Part shown: in pieces, positions 53,162 through 62,026 of the stretch
Layout of the letters: each line of letters starts with the position of its first letter
Numbering within the stretch: the stretch's first letter is position 1
Assembly (NCBI GenBank): GCA_030123625.1
Contig: CP126121.1
Location: 908,179 to 972,178, forward strand
Length of the DNA stretch: 64,000 nucleotides
DNA from: Nitrospira sp.
GTDB taxonomy: Bacteria > Nitrospirota > Nitrospiria > Nitrospirales > Nitrospiraceae
Reading direction: 5' to 3'
Translations under genes and position numbers: made by a program
The notes under the pieces: generated by a model
The model's database searches: none
Told to the model about the DNA's origin: nothing
What the model saw: the letters and a program-made list of their open reading frames with translations, nothing else

Positions 53162-54046
53162 TCAGCGCTCATGAGTATCGGTATATCGAAGCAGACTGTA
53201 CAGTTCTCGTCGCGTCATCATGTGGTGGAGCCGGTCTTTCTGCGACCCGAACAGCTTCAGTTCAGTCAGCAACCTCTCGATGGCTTGCAAGGCCGTCCGT
53301 AACGCCGTCACAGGAAAGAGCACCCCGCGATACCCCAGACTCTCGAATTCCGCGATGCTCAACAGTGGCGTTTTACCAAACTCCGTCATGTTGGCGATCA
53401 GCGGAACGGTGATTCCCCTCTTCTGGATCTCGCGGGCGAAGACTTGAAACTCTTCGGCTGACTCCAGAGCCTCGGGAAAGAGCGCATCCGCGCCCGCCGC
53501 CGCATAGGTCACGGCTCGGTGGATGGAGGCCTCCAGCCCCTCAACCGCCCGGGCATCGGTGCGCACCACGATCATGAAATTCCGATCGGTCTTGGCACGA
53601 ACAGCCGCCTCGATTTTGGCGCTCATTTCAGCCATGGACACCAGTTGTTTCCCTGCAAGATGGCCGCACTTCTTGGCCGTTTCTTGATCTTCGATTTGCA
53701 TGCCGGCTAAATCAGCCTTCTCGAACACCCTCACGGCTTCGGCGACCTGAGCCGGACCGCCATATCCTGTATCTGCATCGACGATGGTCGGAATCGATAC
53801 CGAATGGGCAATTCTCCCCGCCTCCGCCGCCATATCACTGAGCGTCAGAAGGCCGATATCCGGCACACCCCGGCAAGCCGATACCGCAGCACCTGAGACA
53901 TAGGCGATTTCGTAGCCGGCTCGTTCGATCTGCATCGCGACCAGCGCGTTGAACGCGCCAGGAATGGCAAGAGTGCGGGTACTCAGCAATTCACGCAAGC
54001 GCGAGGTCTTCGTCTGAGTCGCTGAATCCTTGTTCGTGTTCGTCAT
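53162..54046 (-). CDS. prpB: 2-methylisocitrate lyase
   Basis: A 294-aa isocitrate-lyase/PEP-mutase superfamily enzyme that splits 2-methylisocitrate to pyruvate and succinate. The active-site loop KKCGHLAGK (125-133) is characteristic; IVDADTGYGG holds metal ligands and MQIEDQ the conserved acids. The start at 54046 follows AGGAAGGCAG; the TTG at 54064 is rejected because it contains this site. It lies 14 bases upstream of prpC. Confidence 0.9.
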   Translation of the reverse strand: MTNTNKDSATQTKTSRLRELLSTRTLAIPGAFNALVAMQIERAGYEIAYVSGAAVSACRGVPDIGLLTLSDMAAEAGRIAHSVSIPTIVDADTGYGGPAQVAEAVRVFEKADLAGMQIEDQETAKKCGHLAGKQLVSMAEMSAKIEAAVRAKTDRNFMIVVRTDARAVEGLEASIHRAVTYAAAGADALFPEALESAEEFQVFAREIQKRGITVPLIANMTEFGKTPLLSIAEFESLGYRGVLFPVTALRTALQAIERLLTELKLFGSQKDRLHHMMTRRELYSLLRYTDTHER

Positions 54047-54065
54047 CTGCCTTCCTGTCCTCAAC

Positions 54066-55454
54066 TCAAATCCTCAAGAGCGGCATGAGCGTGCCAACGT
54101 CGCTAACCCGATCAAGGTTCCACACGAATTCGATAAGTCGGTCGATGCGCGGGCGACTCAGCCGTCCGGCGGCCAACCGGCGAACCTTTGTTTCCAGATC
54201 CTGATCCGACATCGGATTTCCGGGATGTCCCACCGGCACATCGACCTGTTTCATGTAGGTTTGACCCGCTTCCGTCTTGACCGTGATCCTGGTCGGCATG
54301 GTCTTGGGGTAGCGCCCCTCGAATTCCGGCTGCTGCACAACACGGATCTTCTTCATCAGATTCCTCACGGCAGGATCGTGCAATCGTTTCCATCCGAATG
54401 ACTGCAACGTCACAGGACCATGGAGCAAGGCCACTGCGACACAATAGGGGAAGCTATGATCAGCCGTCTCCCGCGTGGCCGGCTGCCATTTTTCAGGATC
54501 GCGCCCGATGATTTCGATGGCCACATCATAGCTTCCGATCTCGACATCCATGACATGATCGACAGCACGGACTCCCTCTGCTTCCATCAGTTCATTGCGA
54601 AGTGCGACGGCAGCCTCGACCGCAGTCTGCGCATGATACTCGACCGGGTAATGTTTGATAGAGGTGTCCAGGATCTTGAACTGGCCGATTGCGGACGCCT
54701 GTCCCGCTTCTCCTCCCAACGTCGCAAGATCCAATGGTCCCGAAATCAGTTTCATGAAGCCCTTTTCGCCTTCGAAAATAGGTGACGGTCCGGTCATGCC
54801 AAGCTGCGCCAGCATGGCGGCGAACACGCCGTTGCGTGCGGCGTTCGAAAAGGCGCAGGCTTTCCACATGGACAAATCTCCCACCCGCGTCTGCCGAAGG
54901 GCCATATTCGCAATGCCGGCCAGATTGATTGCCTGCACCGTCTGTTCCTTGGAAAGCTTCATGAGTTTGGCGGCAGCGAGGGCGGAAGAAAACGGGCCGT
55001 ACGTCACGTGGTCCCACCCGCGAGGGCGTAGCGCCGCAGCGTCACAGAACCGACACTGGATTTCATAGGCGAGCGCGATGGCTTCCATGACGCGTTTGCC
55101 TGACGCATGGACGGCCTCGCCGACCGAAAGAATGGCCGGAATATTATCGGAAGGGTGCGCCGGTTCTTTCGACAGATAGGTATCGTTGAAATCAAGATAC
55201 CGGACCAGCCCGCCGTTGGCGAAGGCGGCAAGATCGGGCAAGGTTTTATGACCGGTGCCCCACAGCGTGGCGCCCTGCGGCACCTTGACGGTCTGTGCAA
55301 TCCTGCGGGCAATCCGGCATGGCGGGGCATTCCACGCCCCGAGTGCGCAACCAAAGCCGTCGAGCAGGCGCCGTTTGGCCTCGTGCACAACGGCATCCGG
55401 TAAATCACCGTAGCGCAACGCTTGGCAATATCGAGCGAGGCGATCTGCGAGCAT
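54066..55454 (-). CDS. prpD: 2-methylcitrate dehydratase (MmgE/PrpD family)
   Basis: A 462-aa MmgE/PrpD-family dehydratase. Family blocks: LLDGFGCALGAWNAPP, FANGGLVRYLDFNDTYLSKE, HPSDNIPAIL and RGWDHVTYGPFSSALAAAKL. Between prpB and an enoyl-CoA hydratase gene, it would dehydrate 2-methylcitrate. A TTG four codons upstream (55466) is also possible; the ATG at 55454 follows a weak TGAGG. Confidence 0.88.
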   Translation of the reverse strand: MLADRLARYCQALRYGDLPDAVVHEAKRRLLDGFGCALGAWNAPPCRIARRIAQTVKVPQGATLWGTGHKTLPDLAAFANGGLVRYLDFNDTYLSKEPAHPSDNIPAILSVGEAVHASGKRVMEAIALAYEIQCRFCDAAALRPRGWDHVTYGPFSSALAAAKLMKLSKEQTVQAINLAGIANMALRQTRVGDLSMWKACAFSNAARNGVFAAMLAQLGMTGPSPIFEGEKGFMKLISGPLDLATLGGEAGQASAIGQFKILDTSIKHYPVEYHAQTAVEAAVALRNELMEAEGVRAVDHVMDVEIGSYDVAIEIIGRDPEKWQPATRETADHSFPYCVAVALLHGPVTLQSFGWKRLHDPAVRNLMKKIRVVQQPEFEGRYPKTMPTRITVKTEAGQTYMKQVDVPVGHPGNPMSDQDLETKVRRLAAGRLSRPRIDRLIEFVWNLDRVSDVGTLMPLLRI

Positions 55455-55474
55455 CGGCAACCTCAAACATGATC

Positions 55475-55612
55475 GTCACTCATCATAATAAAAGCGCCCA
55501 TTGGTCATTCGTCCCTAGTTCCTGGTCATGAGTCATTGGTCATTGGGCTCTGCTGTGGTCTTTTCTTTCACACCGATGACTCATGACTATTGACTCATGA
55601 CCAGTGATGCAT
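55475..55612. repeat. Intergenic TCATTGGTCAT-type repeat cluster
   Basis: Multiple imperfect copies of GGTCATTGGTCAT/GACTCATGACTATTG units in both orientations fill the gap between prpD and the enoyl-CoA hydratase gene. The same kind of sequence occurs at 61929-62026. This looks like a dispersed simple intergenic repeat. Confidence 0.6.
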
Positions 55613-56386
55613 TTATGCGTCGGCGACTTTCGACAGTCGTTTTTCGAGAAAGGCCTGCACGGCTTCTCGTTTGTCGGGGGTGACGCACAATCGACCGAAT
55701 AATTCCGCTTCTCTGGCCAGACCTTCCGACAGTGGGATGTCGATTCCCCCTCTAATCGCATGGAGCGCAGCTTCAACGGCAGTCTTCCCGTGCTCGGTAA
55801 TGGAGGCTGCAATGGCTTCCACCTGGGTGATCAACTCCTGCGGCGGCACCACCCGACTCAGCAGGCCGATTCGCAGCGCTTCCTCTGCGGGCACACTCTT
55901 GCCCGTCAAGATCATTTCCGCCGCCTTGGAAGGCCCAACGATTCTCGGCAACCGCTGGGTTCCGCCGAAGCCCGGGATGAGACCGAGTTTGATTTCCGGA
56001 AGCCCCACCATTGCGCCTGCGACCGCCACTCGAATGTGGCAGGCCAGAGCGAGTTCGAGACCACCGCCGACACAAGTTCCGTTGATCGAGGCAAGAACCG
56101 GCTTGTCTGACCGCTCAATACGGTTGAGAAGCGCCTGTCCGCGAGAAGCAAACTCAGCTCCCCCGTGCTCTGTATGGAGGTGAGCCAGTTCATTGATGTC
56201 GGCGCCGGCGCAGAAAAAACGTCCGGTGCCGGTCACAATCACCACTCGGACATACTCGTCTTCCTCCAATTCGCTCAAGACGAGATCGAGCTCCTTGATC
56301 ACGGATAGATTCAGCACATTGGCCGGCGGATTATGGAGCGTGATCCGTGCGACATGGTGCGAAATCGTCAACAATTGATGCGGCAT
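55613..56386 (-). CDS. Enoyl-CoA hydratase
   Basis: A 257-aa crotonase-family protein with both catalytic glutamates: one in GGGLELALACH, one in LPEIKLGLIPGFGGTQRLP. The oxyanion-hole region is FFCAGADINEL. Full-function enoyl-CoA hydratase is expected; butyrate-type (crotonyl-CoA) or branched substrates are both possible here. The start at 56386 follows GGAGGGCTT. Confidence 0.9.
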   Translation of the reverse strand: MPHQLLTISHHVARITLHNPPANVLNLSVIKELDLVLSELEEDEYVRVVIVTGTGRFFCAGADINELAHLHTEHGGAEFASRGQALLNRIERSDKPVLASINGTCVGGGLELALACHIRVAVAGAMVGLPEIKLGLIPGFGGTQRLPRIVGPSKAAEMILTGKSVPAEEALRIGLLSRVVPPQELITQVEAIAASITEHGKTAVEAALHAIRGGIDIPLSEGLAREAELFGRLCVTPDKREAVQAFLEKRLSKVADA

Positions 56387-56511
56387 AAGCCCTCCAAACC
56401 TCACTTCGTGTGGTCCGCCGGCTCATGGGCGCAGCCCTTCTTCATTGTCGCCGGCGGATAATCGCTTCTGCCTTTCTCTTTGTTTATCCTCCAATCTCCT
56501 TTTGAACCGGA

Positions 56512-57297
56512 CTAGCGATCTCGAGCTTCACCGACCTGACCGACAGCGCGGGACTGTTGGTACGCCGTCATCGCGGCAGCGAGCTCAGGAATCCCTTCGC
56601 CTGTCGTCGCGACCGTACGCAACACATTCGGACACCATTCCCGCAGATCTCGTAACGTGTTATCCGCGCCAGGAAGGTCTCCCTTGTTGACGACGACGAT
56701 GTGTGCGACTTCCAACAGCCCGGCCTTCATCGCTTGAACTTCGTCGCCCAAGCCAGGGGCCACCACCGCCACAACGATATGCGCGAGATCGACGATGTCG
56801 ACTTCGTTCTGGCCGACCCCGATAGTCTCAATCAGGATTACATCATAGCCGGCTGCTTCCAACACTACCGCTGCACCGCCGGTCGCTTGGGCAAGCCCTC
56901 CATGATGACCACGAGCGGCCATGCTTCTGATATATACCCCATGATCCAACGCATGTTCCTGCATTCTGATCCGATCGCCCAATAGGGCGCCGCCGGTGAC
57001 AGAGCTACTGCTATCGACCGCCAGCACTCCCACCTTCAAACCTTGCTGTCGATAGAAGCTCACTAAGCGGGTAACCACTGTGCTCTTCCCAGCACCGGGA
57101 TACCCCGTTAGCCCGATTACCCTCGTCCCCCGCGACGTGCTGTTGAGGAAGCGCAACGCTTCTCCGCCGCCCGGATGGTTTTCCAACAAGGAGATCAGAC
57201 GTGATACGGCACGGACGTTTCCGGTTCGGACCTGCTCGGCTAAGAGCATCAAGCCATGGATATCGCAGAGGAACGGGTGCGGTCCGAGGAGACTCAT
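56512..57297 (-). CDS. meaB: MeaB/ArgK-type GTPase chaperone of B12-dependent mutase
   Basis: A 261-aa G3E-family GTPase. Motifs: P-loop GYPGAGKS, GALLGDRIRM switch region, ETIGVGQNEVDI (ETxGxGQ) and NKGD. Such proteins load and protect adenosylcobalamin in acyl-CoA mutases. At 261 aa it is shorter than typical MeaB (about 310-330 aa) and seems to lack the C-terminal dimerisation arm. Its start overlaps the HMG-CoA lyase stop as ATGA. Confidence 0.88.
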   Translation of the reverse strand: MSLLGPHPFLCDIHGLMLLAEQVRTGNVRAVSRLISLLENHPGGGEALRFLNSTSRGTRVIGLTGYPGAGKSTVVTRLVSFYRQQGLKVGVLAVDSSSSVTGGALLGDRIRMQEHALDHGVYIRSMAARGHHGGLAQATGGAAVVLEAAGYDVILIETIGVGQNEVDIVDLAHIVVAVVAPGLGDEVQAMKAGLLEVAHIVVVNKGDLPGADNTLRDLREWCPNVLRTVATTGEGIPELAAAMTAYQQSRAVGQVGEARDR

Positions 57298-58253
57298 GCC
57301 ACACCTTCATACGCAGTTTGCTCTGTCTGTACCAGCGAGAGTCGCGACGATGGTCTGCGGTTCAGAACCTTACCGATCTCGCTTGCCGCCGCAATGACCT
57401 TCCGCTCATCTACACTAAGCGAAGCGCCGGATGCCTTTAGCGCATAGACCACATCTTCCGTCGCAACGTTCCCCGATGCCCCCGGCGCATAAGGACACCC
57501 TCCAAGTCCCCCCGCAGCTGTGTCAAACGCCTCGATGCTGTACTCCGTCCATGCGGTCAGGACATTGGCTACGGCCATGCCGCAAGTGTCGTGAAAGTGG
57601 AGCGAGAGACGACACCGATCGATGCGCGGCACTATTTCATCTAGTAGCTTTCGGATATCCCGAGGAGCAGCCTTTCCAACGGTGTCCCCGAGCGAGATTT
57701 CATCGACGCCGAGATCAAGTAACTGGCGCACCACGTCCAGCACCCGCGAGGGGAGGACGGCACCCTCGAACGGACAATGGGTCACGGTAGAAACATATCC
57801 TCGCACGGTCATGCCGCCGCGTTTCGCGTCGAACACGACCGGCTTGAACCGTTCGATCGATTCATCGATTGTGCAGTTGATATTCCGCCGTGTGAACGAA
57901 TCGGAGGCCGCAGTAAAGACGGCAATCTTGTTCACCGCCGCCGCCCTTGCCCGTTCCAACCCTCGTTCGTTCGGCACCAGCGCTGAATAAATAACGCCGG
58001 GCAATCGATCGATCCTCCGAAACACCTCGTCGGAATCCGCCAGTTGCGGAATGGCGCGAGGCGACACGAACGATCCTGCTTCGATCTCCGCCACACCGCT
58101 CCTGGACAAGGCATTCACGAATGACACCTTGACTGACGTGGGAACGACGTCCGATTCATTCTGCAGCCCGTCTCGGGGACCGACCTCGACAATCCGGATC
58201 ACAGGCGCATGTGATGTTGGTCCGTTACTGTCTCGCATCATGCGATGATCCAC
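57294..58253 (-). CDS. Hydroxymethylglutaryl-CoA lyase
   Basis: A 319-aa HMGL-like TIM-barrel enzyme that splits HMG-CoA to acetoacetate and acetyl-CoA, the last step of leucine breakdown. Motifs: VEVGPRDGLQNE (substrate and metal site), LSLHFHDTCGMAVANVL (metal His-x-His), and the signature GGLGGCPYAPGASGNVATED with its active-site Cys. Additional in-frame ATGs lie a few codons in. Overlaps meaB by four bases. Confidence 0.92.
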   Translation of the reverse strand: MDHRMMRDSNGPTSHAPVIRIVEVGPRDGLQNESDVVPTSVKVSFVNALSRSGVAEIEAGSFVSPRAIPQLADSDEVFRRIDRLPGVIYSALVPNERGLERARAAAVNKIAVFTAASDSFTRRNINCTIDESIERFKPVVFDAKRGGMTVRGYVSTVTHCPFEGAVLPSRVLDVVRQLLDLGVDEISLGDTVGKAAPRDIRKLLDEIVPRIDRCRLSLHFHDTCGMAVANVLTAWTEYSIEAFDTAAGGLGGCPYAPGASGNVATEDVVYALKASGASLSVDERKVIAAASEIGKVLNRRPSSRLSLVQTEQTAYEGVA

Positions 58254-58262
58254 GGCAGCCCT

Positions 58263-59063
58263 CTAGTTTCCGGTTGTCGGCGTAACCCAATTCGGTGTTC
58301 GGCGTTCGAGAAAGGCACGAATCCCTTCCTGCGCCTCGGATGAGAGGCGAGCCCGAACGTTGCCTTCGACACACACCTTCCAGCGCTCTTCATGGGACAA
58401 ATGGTGAAGTCGGCGAAACAGCGCTTTCGTGTCCCGTACGGCCTGTGGAGCGAGATGAGTCATCTGCTCAGCCAATGATGCGACATGGGCGCCAAGCGCA
58501 GCCGGTTCGACTACATCATGGATAAGACCGTTGTCGTGAGCGGTCGATGCGGAAAACGGTTCGCCGGTGAGACAGAATCGCCGCACAAAGGAGTTCCCGA
58601 CCTTTGCAAGCACAAAGGGCGCGATCACAGCCGGGACCAACCCCAAGCGGACCTCGCTGAAAGCGAATGTTGCACTCGAAGCGGCTACAGCGATGTCGCA
58701 CACCGCAATTAAGCCGACTCCTCCGCCATAGACAGCTCCCTGGATGCATCCGATCACGGGACAGAGGCACTCATCGATGGCCCGGAACATCGCGAGTAAT
58801 CGCTCGGCGTCCTGCCGCGCGTCCGCTGCGGACGCGATTCGGTCCGTCCCCATCCAGCGGAGGTCCGCCCCGGCGCAAAATGTGGGGCCGCTACCGGTCA
58901 AGACGATGGCGCGCACCGACTGATCCTGGCCCAATGCTGTAAAGGTCTCGTACAGTTCCTCAACCATACGAGCATCGAATGCGTTCCGTCGATCGGGTCG
59001 ATTCAGGACCACACGTGCATACCCTTTACCCGATTCAGTGAGGATCGAGGTAAAAGTCTGCAT
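58263..59063 (-). CDS. Methylglutaconyl-CoA hydratase (LiuC type)
   Basis: A 266-aa crotonase-family protein. FCAGADLRWM forms the oxyanion-hole loop. In place of GGGxEL it has YGGGVGLIAVCDIA, and the second acidic block is FSEVRLGLVPAVIAPFV; this pattern matches LiuC-type methylglutaconyl-CoA hydratases of leucine catabolism. It lies between methylcrotonyl-CoA carboxylase beta and HMG-CoA lyase genes, the pathway order, which supports the assignment. Confidence 0.85.
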   Translation of the reverse strand: MQTFTSILTESGKGYARVVLNRPDRRNAFDARMVEELYETFTALGQDQSVRAIVLTGSGPTFCAGADLRWMGTDRIASAADARQDAERLLAMFRAIDECLCPVIGCIQGAVYGGGVGLIAVCDIAVAASSATFAFSEVRLGLVPAVIAPFVLAKVGNSFVRRFCLTGEPFSASTAHDNGLIHDVVEPAALGAHVASLAEQMTHLAPQAVRDTKALFRRLHHLSHEERWKVCVEGNVRARLSSEAQEGIRAFLERRTPNWVTPTTGN

Positions 59064-59070
59064 TGGAACC

Positions 59071-60675
59071 TCACATGCGAAAAATAGGGAAGTGCGACGA
59101 GCGGATCGGCGTCGTCATGGCGACGTCAAGACACAGGCCGAGAATTTTCCGTGTATCCACCGGATCGATGATCCCGTCATCCCAGAGCCGAGCTGTGCTG
59201 AAATACGGGCTGCCCTCCCGCTCATACTGGGCTCGTATGGAGTCGATGACCCTTCGCCGCTCGTCTTCCGACAGCGATGCCTGGTCGCGGGCTCTCTGTT
59301 GCTGTTTCACCGTCAAGAGAACCTGGGCCGCTTGTTGCGCTCCCATCACGGACGTCCGCGCGTTGGGCCAGAGAAAGAGAAAGCGCGGAGCATACGCGCG
59401 CCCGCACATGGCATAATTGCCGGCACCGTGAGAGGCGCCTATAATAATGGTGAATTTCGGGACATCGGCAGTCGCCACCGCTTGCACCATCTTGGCTCCA
59501 TCCTTGATGATCCCTCGCGTCTCGTAGTCCTTACCGACCATGAATCCTGTGATGTTTTGGAGAAACACCAGTGGGAGCCGCCGCTGGGCGCAGAGTTGGA
59601 CGAAGTGAGCGCCTTTCAAGGCGGCTTCGGAAAAGAGCACGCCGTTGTTCGCGACGATGCCGACTTGATGCCCCATCCATCGGGCGAATCCGCATATCAG
59701 TGTCCGGCCATATCGTGCCTTAAATTCGTGAAAGCGGCTGCCGTCCACCAAGCGGGCGATAATTTCACTTGCATCGAACGTCTGCCGTGGATTGTTCGGA
59801 ATGAGCCCATACAGTTCGCCGGCTGGATAACGCGGCTCTTCAACCGTCGCCGGTCGGCGAAGGACCGGCCGTTGGGGCAGTGTCTCGACGATCGATCGGC
59901 AAATCTCAAGCGCCTCATGGTCGTTGTCTGCGAGATAATCACTGACGCCGGAGAGCCTTGTGTGGAGATCGGCGCCCCCGAGTTCCTCGGACGTGACTTC
60001 TTCGCCGGTTGCCGCTTTGACCAACGGAGGCCCCGCCAGATAAATGGTGCCGGTTCCTTTGACAATCACATTCTCATCGCACATGGCAGGCACATAGGCG
60101 CCACCCGCGGTACATATCCCCATGACGACGGCGATTTGCGGAACCCCGAGGGCGGACATGCGCGCCTGATTGAAGAAAATCCGTCCGAAGTGCTCTTTGT
60201 CGGCGAACACATCGGCTTGCATGGGCAGAAACACGCCGCCTGAATCCACGAGATAGATCGCGGGCAGTCGATTTTCCAGAGCGATCTCTTGAGCCCGGAG
60301 ATGCTTCTTGATCGTCATGGGAAAGTAGGTCCCGCCCTTGACCGTCGCATCGTTGGCGGCGATGACACAGGGACGCCCTCCCACATAACCGATACCTGTA
60401 ACCAACCCGGCAGCAGAGATCCGGTCGTCGTACATCCCGGATGCCGCCAAGGGACTGAGTTCGAGCCAAGGCGCATCCGGATCGAGCAACTTCGCGATCC
60501 GCTCTCGGGCCGTCAGTTTGCCACGTTGTCGATGAAGGGCGGTTGCCTCCGCCGACCCTCCGGCTCGAGCGAGGGCAAGATGTTTCTGGAGGTCCGCGAC
60601 CACACTCTCATAGTGCGCATGGTTCGACGCGAACTCGTCGGAGGCGGCAACCACTGAAGTCGTCAACGTACGCAT
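59071..60675 (-). CDS. Methylcrotonyl-CoA carboxylase, carboxyltransferase (beta) subunit
   Basis: A 534-aa acyl-CoA carboxylase beta subunit. N-terminal ([16 protein letters not shown]) and C-terminal carboxyltransferase domains are complete; blocks include [50 protein letters not shown] and [18 protein letters not shown]. This pattern fits methylcrotonyl- (or geranyl-) CoA carboxylase rather than propionyl-CoA carboxylase. The biotin carboxylase/BCCP alpha subunit is not in the window. Confidence 0.88.
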   Translation of the reverse strand: MRTLTTSVVAASDEFASNHAHYESVVADLQKHLALARAGGSAEATALHRQRGKLTARERIAKLLDPDAPWLELSPLAASGMYDDRISAAGLVTGIGYVGGRPCVIAANDATVKGGTYFPMTIKKHLRAQEIALENRLPAIYLVDSGGVFLPMQADVFADKEHFGRIFFNQARMSALGVPQIAVVMGICTAGGAYVPAMCDENVIVKGTGTIYLAGPPLVKAATGEEVTSEELGGADLHTRLSGVSDYLADNDHEALEICRSIVETLPQRPVLRRPATVEEPRYPAGELYGLIPNNPRQTFDASEIIARLVDGSRFHEFKARYGRTLICGFARWMGHQVGIVANNGVLFSEAALKGAHFVQLCAQRRLPLVFLQNITGFMVGKDYETRGIIKDGAKMVQAVATADVPKFTIIIGASHGAGNYAMCGRAYAPRFLFLWPNARTSVMGAQQAAQVLLTVKQQQRARDQASLSEDERRRVIDSIRAQYEREGSPYFSTARLWDDGIIDPVDTRKILGLCLDVAMTTPIRSSHFPIFRM

Positions 60676-60681
60676 GGTCCC

Positions 60682-61089
60682 TCAGCCATGTGGTTTGAGC
60701 CCTTTCACGAACGTCACGATCTCCTGGATAGGCCTGCCTGGCCCGAACAGAACCTTGACGCCGTCCGCTGTGAGCGCCGTGGCATCTTCATCGGGAATGA
60801 TTCCTCCGCCGAACAAGACAATGTCTTCGGCTTCCCGTTCTTTGAGAAGTTCGAGGACGCGTCGAAAGAGCGTATTGTGCGCCCCTGAAAGGATGCTTAA
60901 ACCGATTGCATCCACATCCTCTTGGATCGCCGTATTGACGACCTGTTCGGGCGTCTGATGCAGCCCGGTATAGATGATTTCCATTCCGGCGTCTCGTAGT
61001 GCGCGCGCAATGAGTTTTACGCCTCGGTCATGGCCGTCGAGTCCGACTTTGCCGATCAGAACCCGAAGGGGCCTGCTCGCTATTGCCAT
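60682..61089 (-). CDS. B12-binding small subunit of acyl-CoA mutase
   Basis: A 135-aa cobalamin-binding protein corresponding to the C-terminal domain of methylmalonyl/isobutyryl-CoA mutases. The DxHxxG motif is present in [10 protein letters not shown] (Asp18, His20, Gly23), with [12 protein letters not shown] and [12 protein letters not shown] completing the Rossmann-like site. It pairs with the large subunit at 62027-63622. It overlaps the MBL gene stop by ten bases. Confidence 0.92.
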   Translation of the reverse strand: MAIASRPLRVLIGKVGLDGHDRGVKLIARALRDAGMEIIYTGLHQTPEQVVNTAIQEDVDAIGLSILSGAHNTLFRRVLELLKEREAEDIVLFGGGIIPDEDATALTADGVKVLFGPGRPIQEIVTFVKGLKPHG

Positions 61090-61928
61090 GCTGTCACCTC
61101 ACGCAGAAAATATTTGCCGTCCCGATCCCTCCGAATATATCCCGCCTGCACGACGGGATCATGCTCGAAGAGCAGCAGCCATCGCTCTTCAAGCGCCCGG
61201 TCCAACACCCATCGTTTCGTCTCCAGGGTCTGAAGGGGAAAGAGATCGTAGCCCATGATATAGGGAATCGGCAGATGCGATACGGTCGGAATTAGGTCTC
61301 CAAGGAAAAACGCCGTCTGCCCTTCGGATTCGATCTTGACGCTCTGATGGTGGCGTGTATGGCCGGCAGTGACGACCGCCGTCACGCCCGGGACGAGTTC
61401 CGTATCGCCATACAGGAATTCCCACTGATTGATGTAATCGATCGGTGTAAAATTGTCCGGGCGGTAGCTGGCTCTCGTCCGTTCATTGGCGCAGGCGGCA
61501 TCTTCAAATTCACCCCGTTGAACGGCGTAACGCGCCTTGGGAAAGACCGGCCTGATACGCCCACCTTCCCCATGCATGGTATTTCCACCGGCATGGTCAA
61601 AATGCAGATGCGTATTGATCACCAGATGAATGTCCTCCGGTCCCAGGTCCAACCGCTTGAGAGATTCCAGTATCGTCGGCGTTCGCTCGACGGCGAACAT
61701 GTATTGAAACTTCGCGTCTTCCTTTGGTCCCAGTCCAGTGTCCACCAAAATATTTTTGTCGTTCGCCTTGATCAGCAGAGCCGTCAGGCTAAGCGAGATT
61801 CGGTTGAACTCATCGGCGGGACAACATTTCTCCCACAACACTTTCGGCACGACGCCGAACATGGCTCCACCGTCCAGCCGAAACCGGCCGTCGCTCACGG
61901 GATAAATATCAAATGCCCCGAGTTTCAT
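61080..61928 (-). CDS. Metallo-beta-lactamase-fold hydrolase
   Basis: A 282-aa MBL-fold protein with zinc motif THLHFDH (His107, His109, Asp111, His112), later His in [10 protein letters not shown] and Asp in FFLGDLIPT. It resembles AttM/lactonase-like MBL proteins but the substrate is unknown; inside this operon a thioesterase or lactonase role is possible. The start at 61928 is preferred over a TTG at 61940; the ribosome-binding site is weak. Confidence 0.82.
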   Translation of the reverse strand: MKLGAFDIYPVSDGRFRLDGGAMFGVVPKVLWEKCCPADEFNRISLSLTALLIKANDKNILVDTGLGPKEDAKFQYMFAVERTPTILESLKRLDLGPEDIHLVINTHLHFDHAGGNTMHGEGGRIRPVFPKARYAVQRGEFEDAACANERTRASYRPDNFTPIDYINQWEFLYGDTELVPGVTAVVTAGHTRHHQSVKIESEGQTAFFLGDLIPTVSHLPIPYIMGYDLFPLQTLETKRWVLDRALEERWLLLFEHDPVVQAGYIRRDRDGKYFLREVTAWQ

Positions 61929-62026
61929 AAACCCAATCAATGGTCATGGGTCATTAGTCATTCGTCAATGCGTCCTCAGAAGATCCTCTCGGTTGACTAT
62001 TAGCCAATGACCAGTGACTCCTTCCA
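61929..62026. repeat. Intergenic TCATTAGTCATTCGTCA-type repeat
   Basis: Short imperfect repeats (GGTCATGGGTCATTAGTCATT, then ACTATTAGCCAATGACCAGTGACTC) similar to those at 55475-55612. They separate the mutase large-subunit gene from the MBL gene. Confidence 0.5.
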
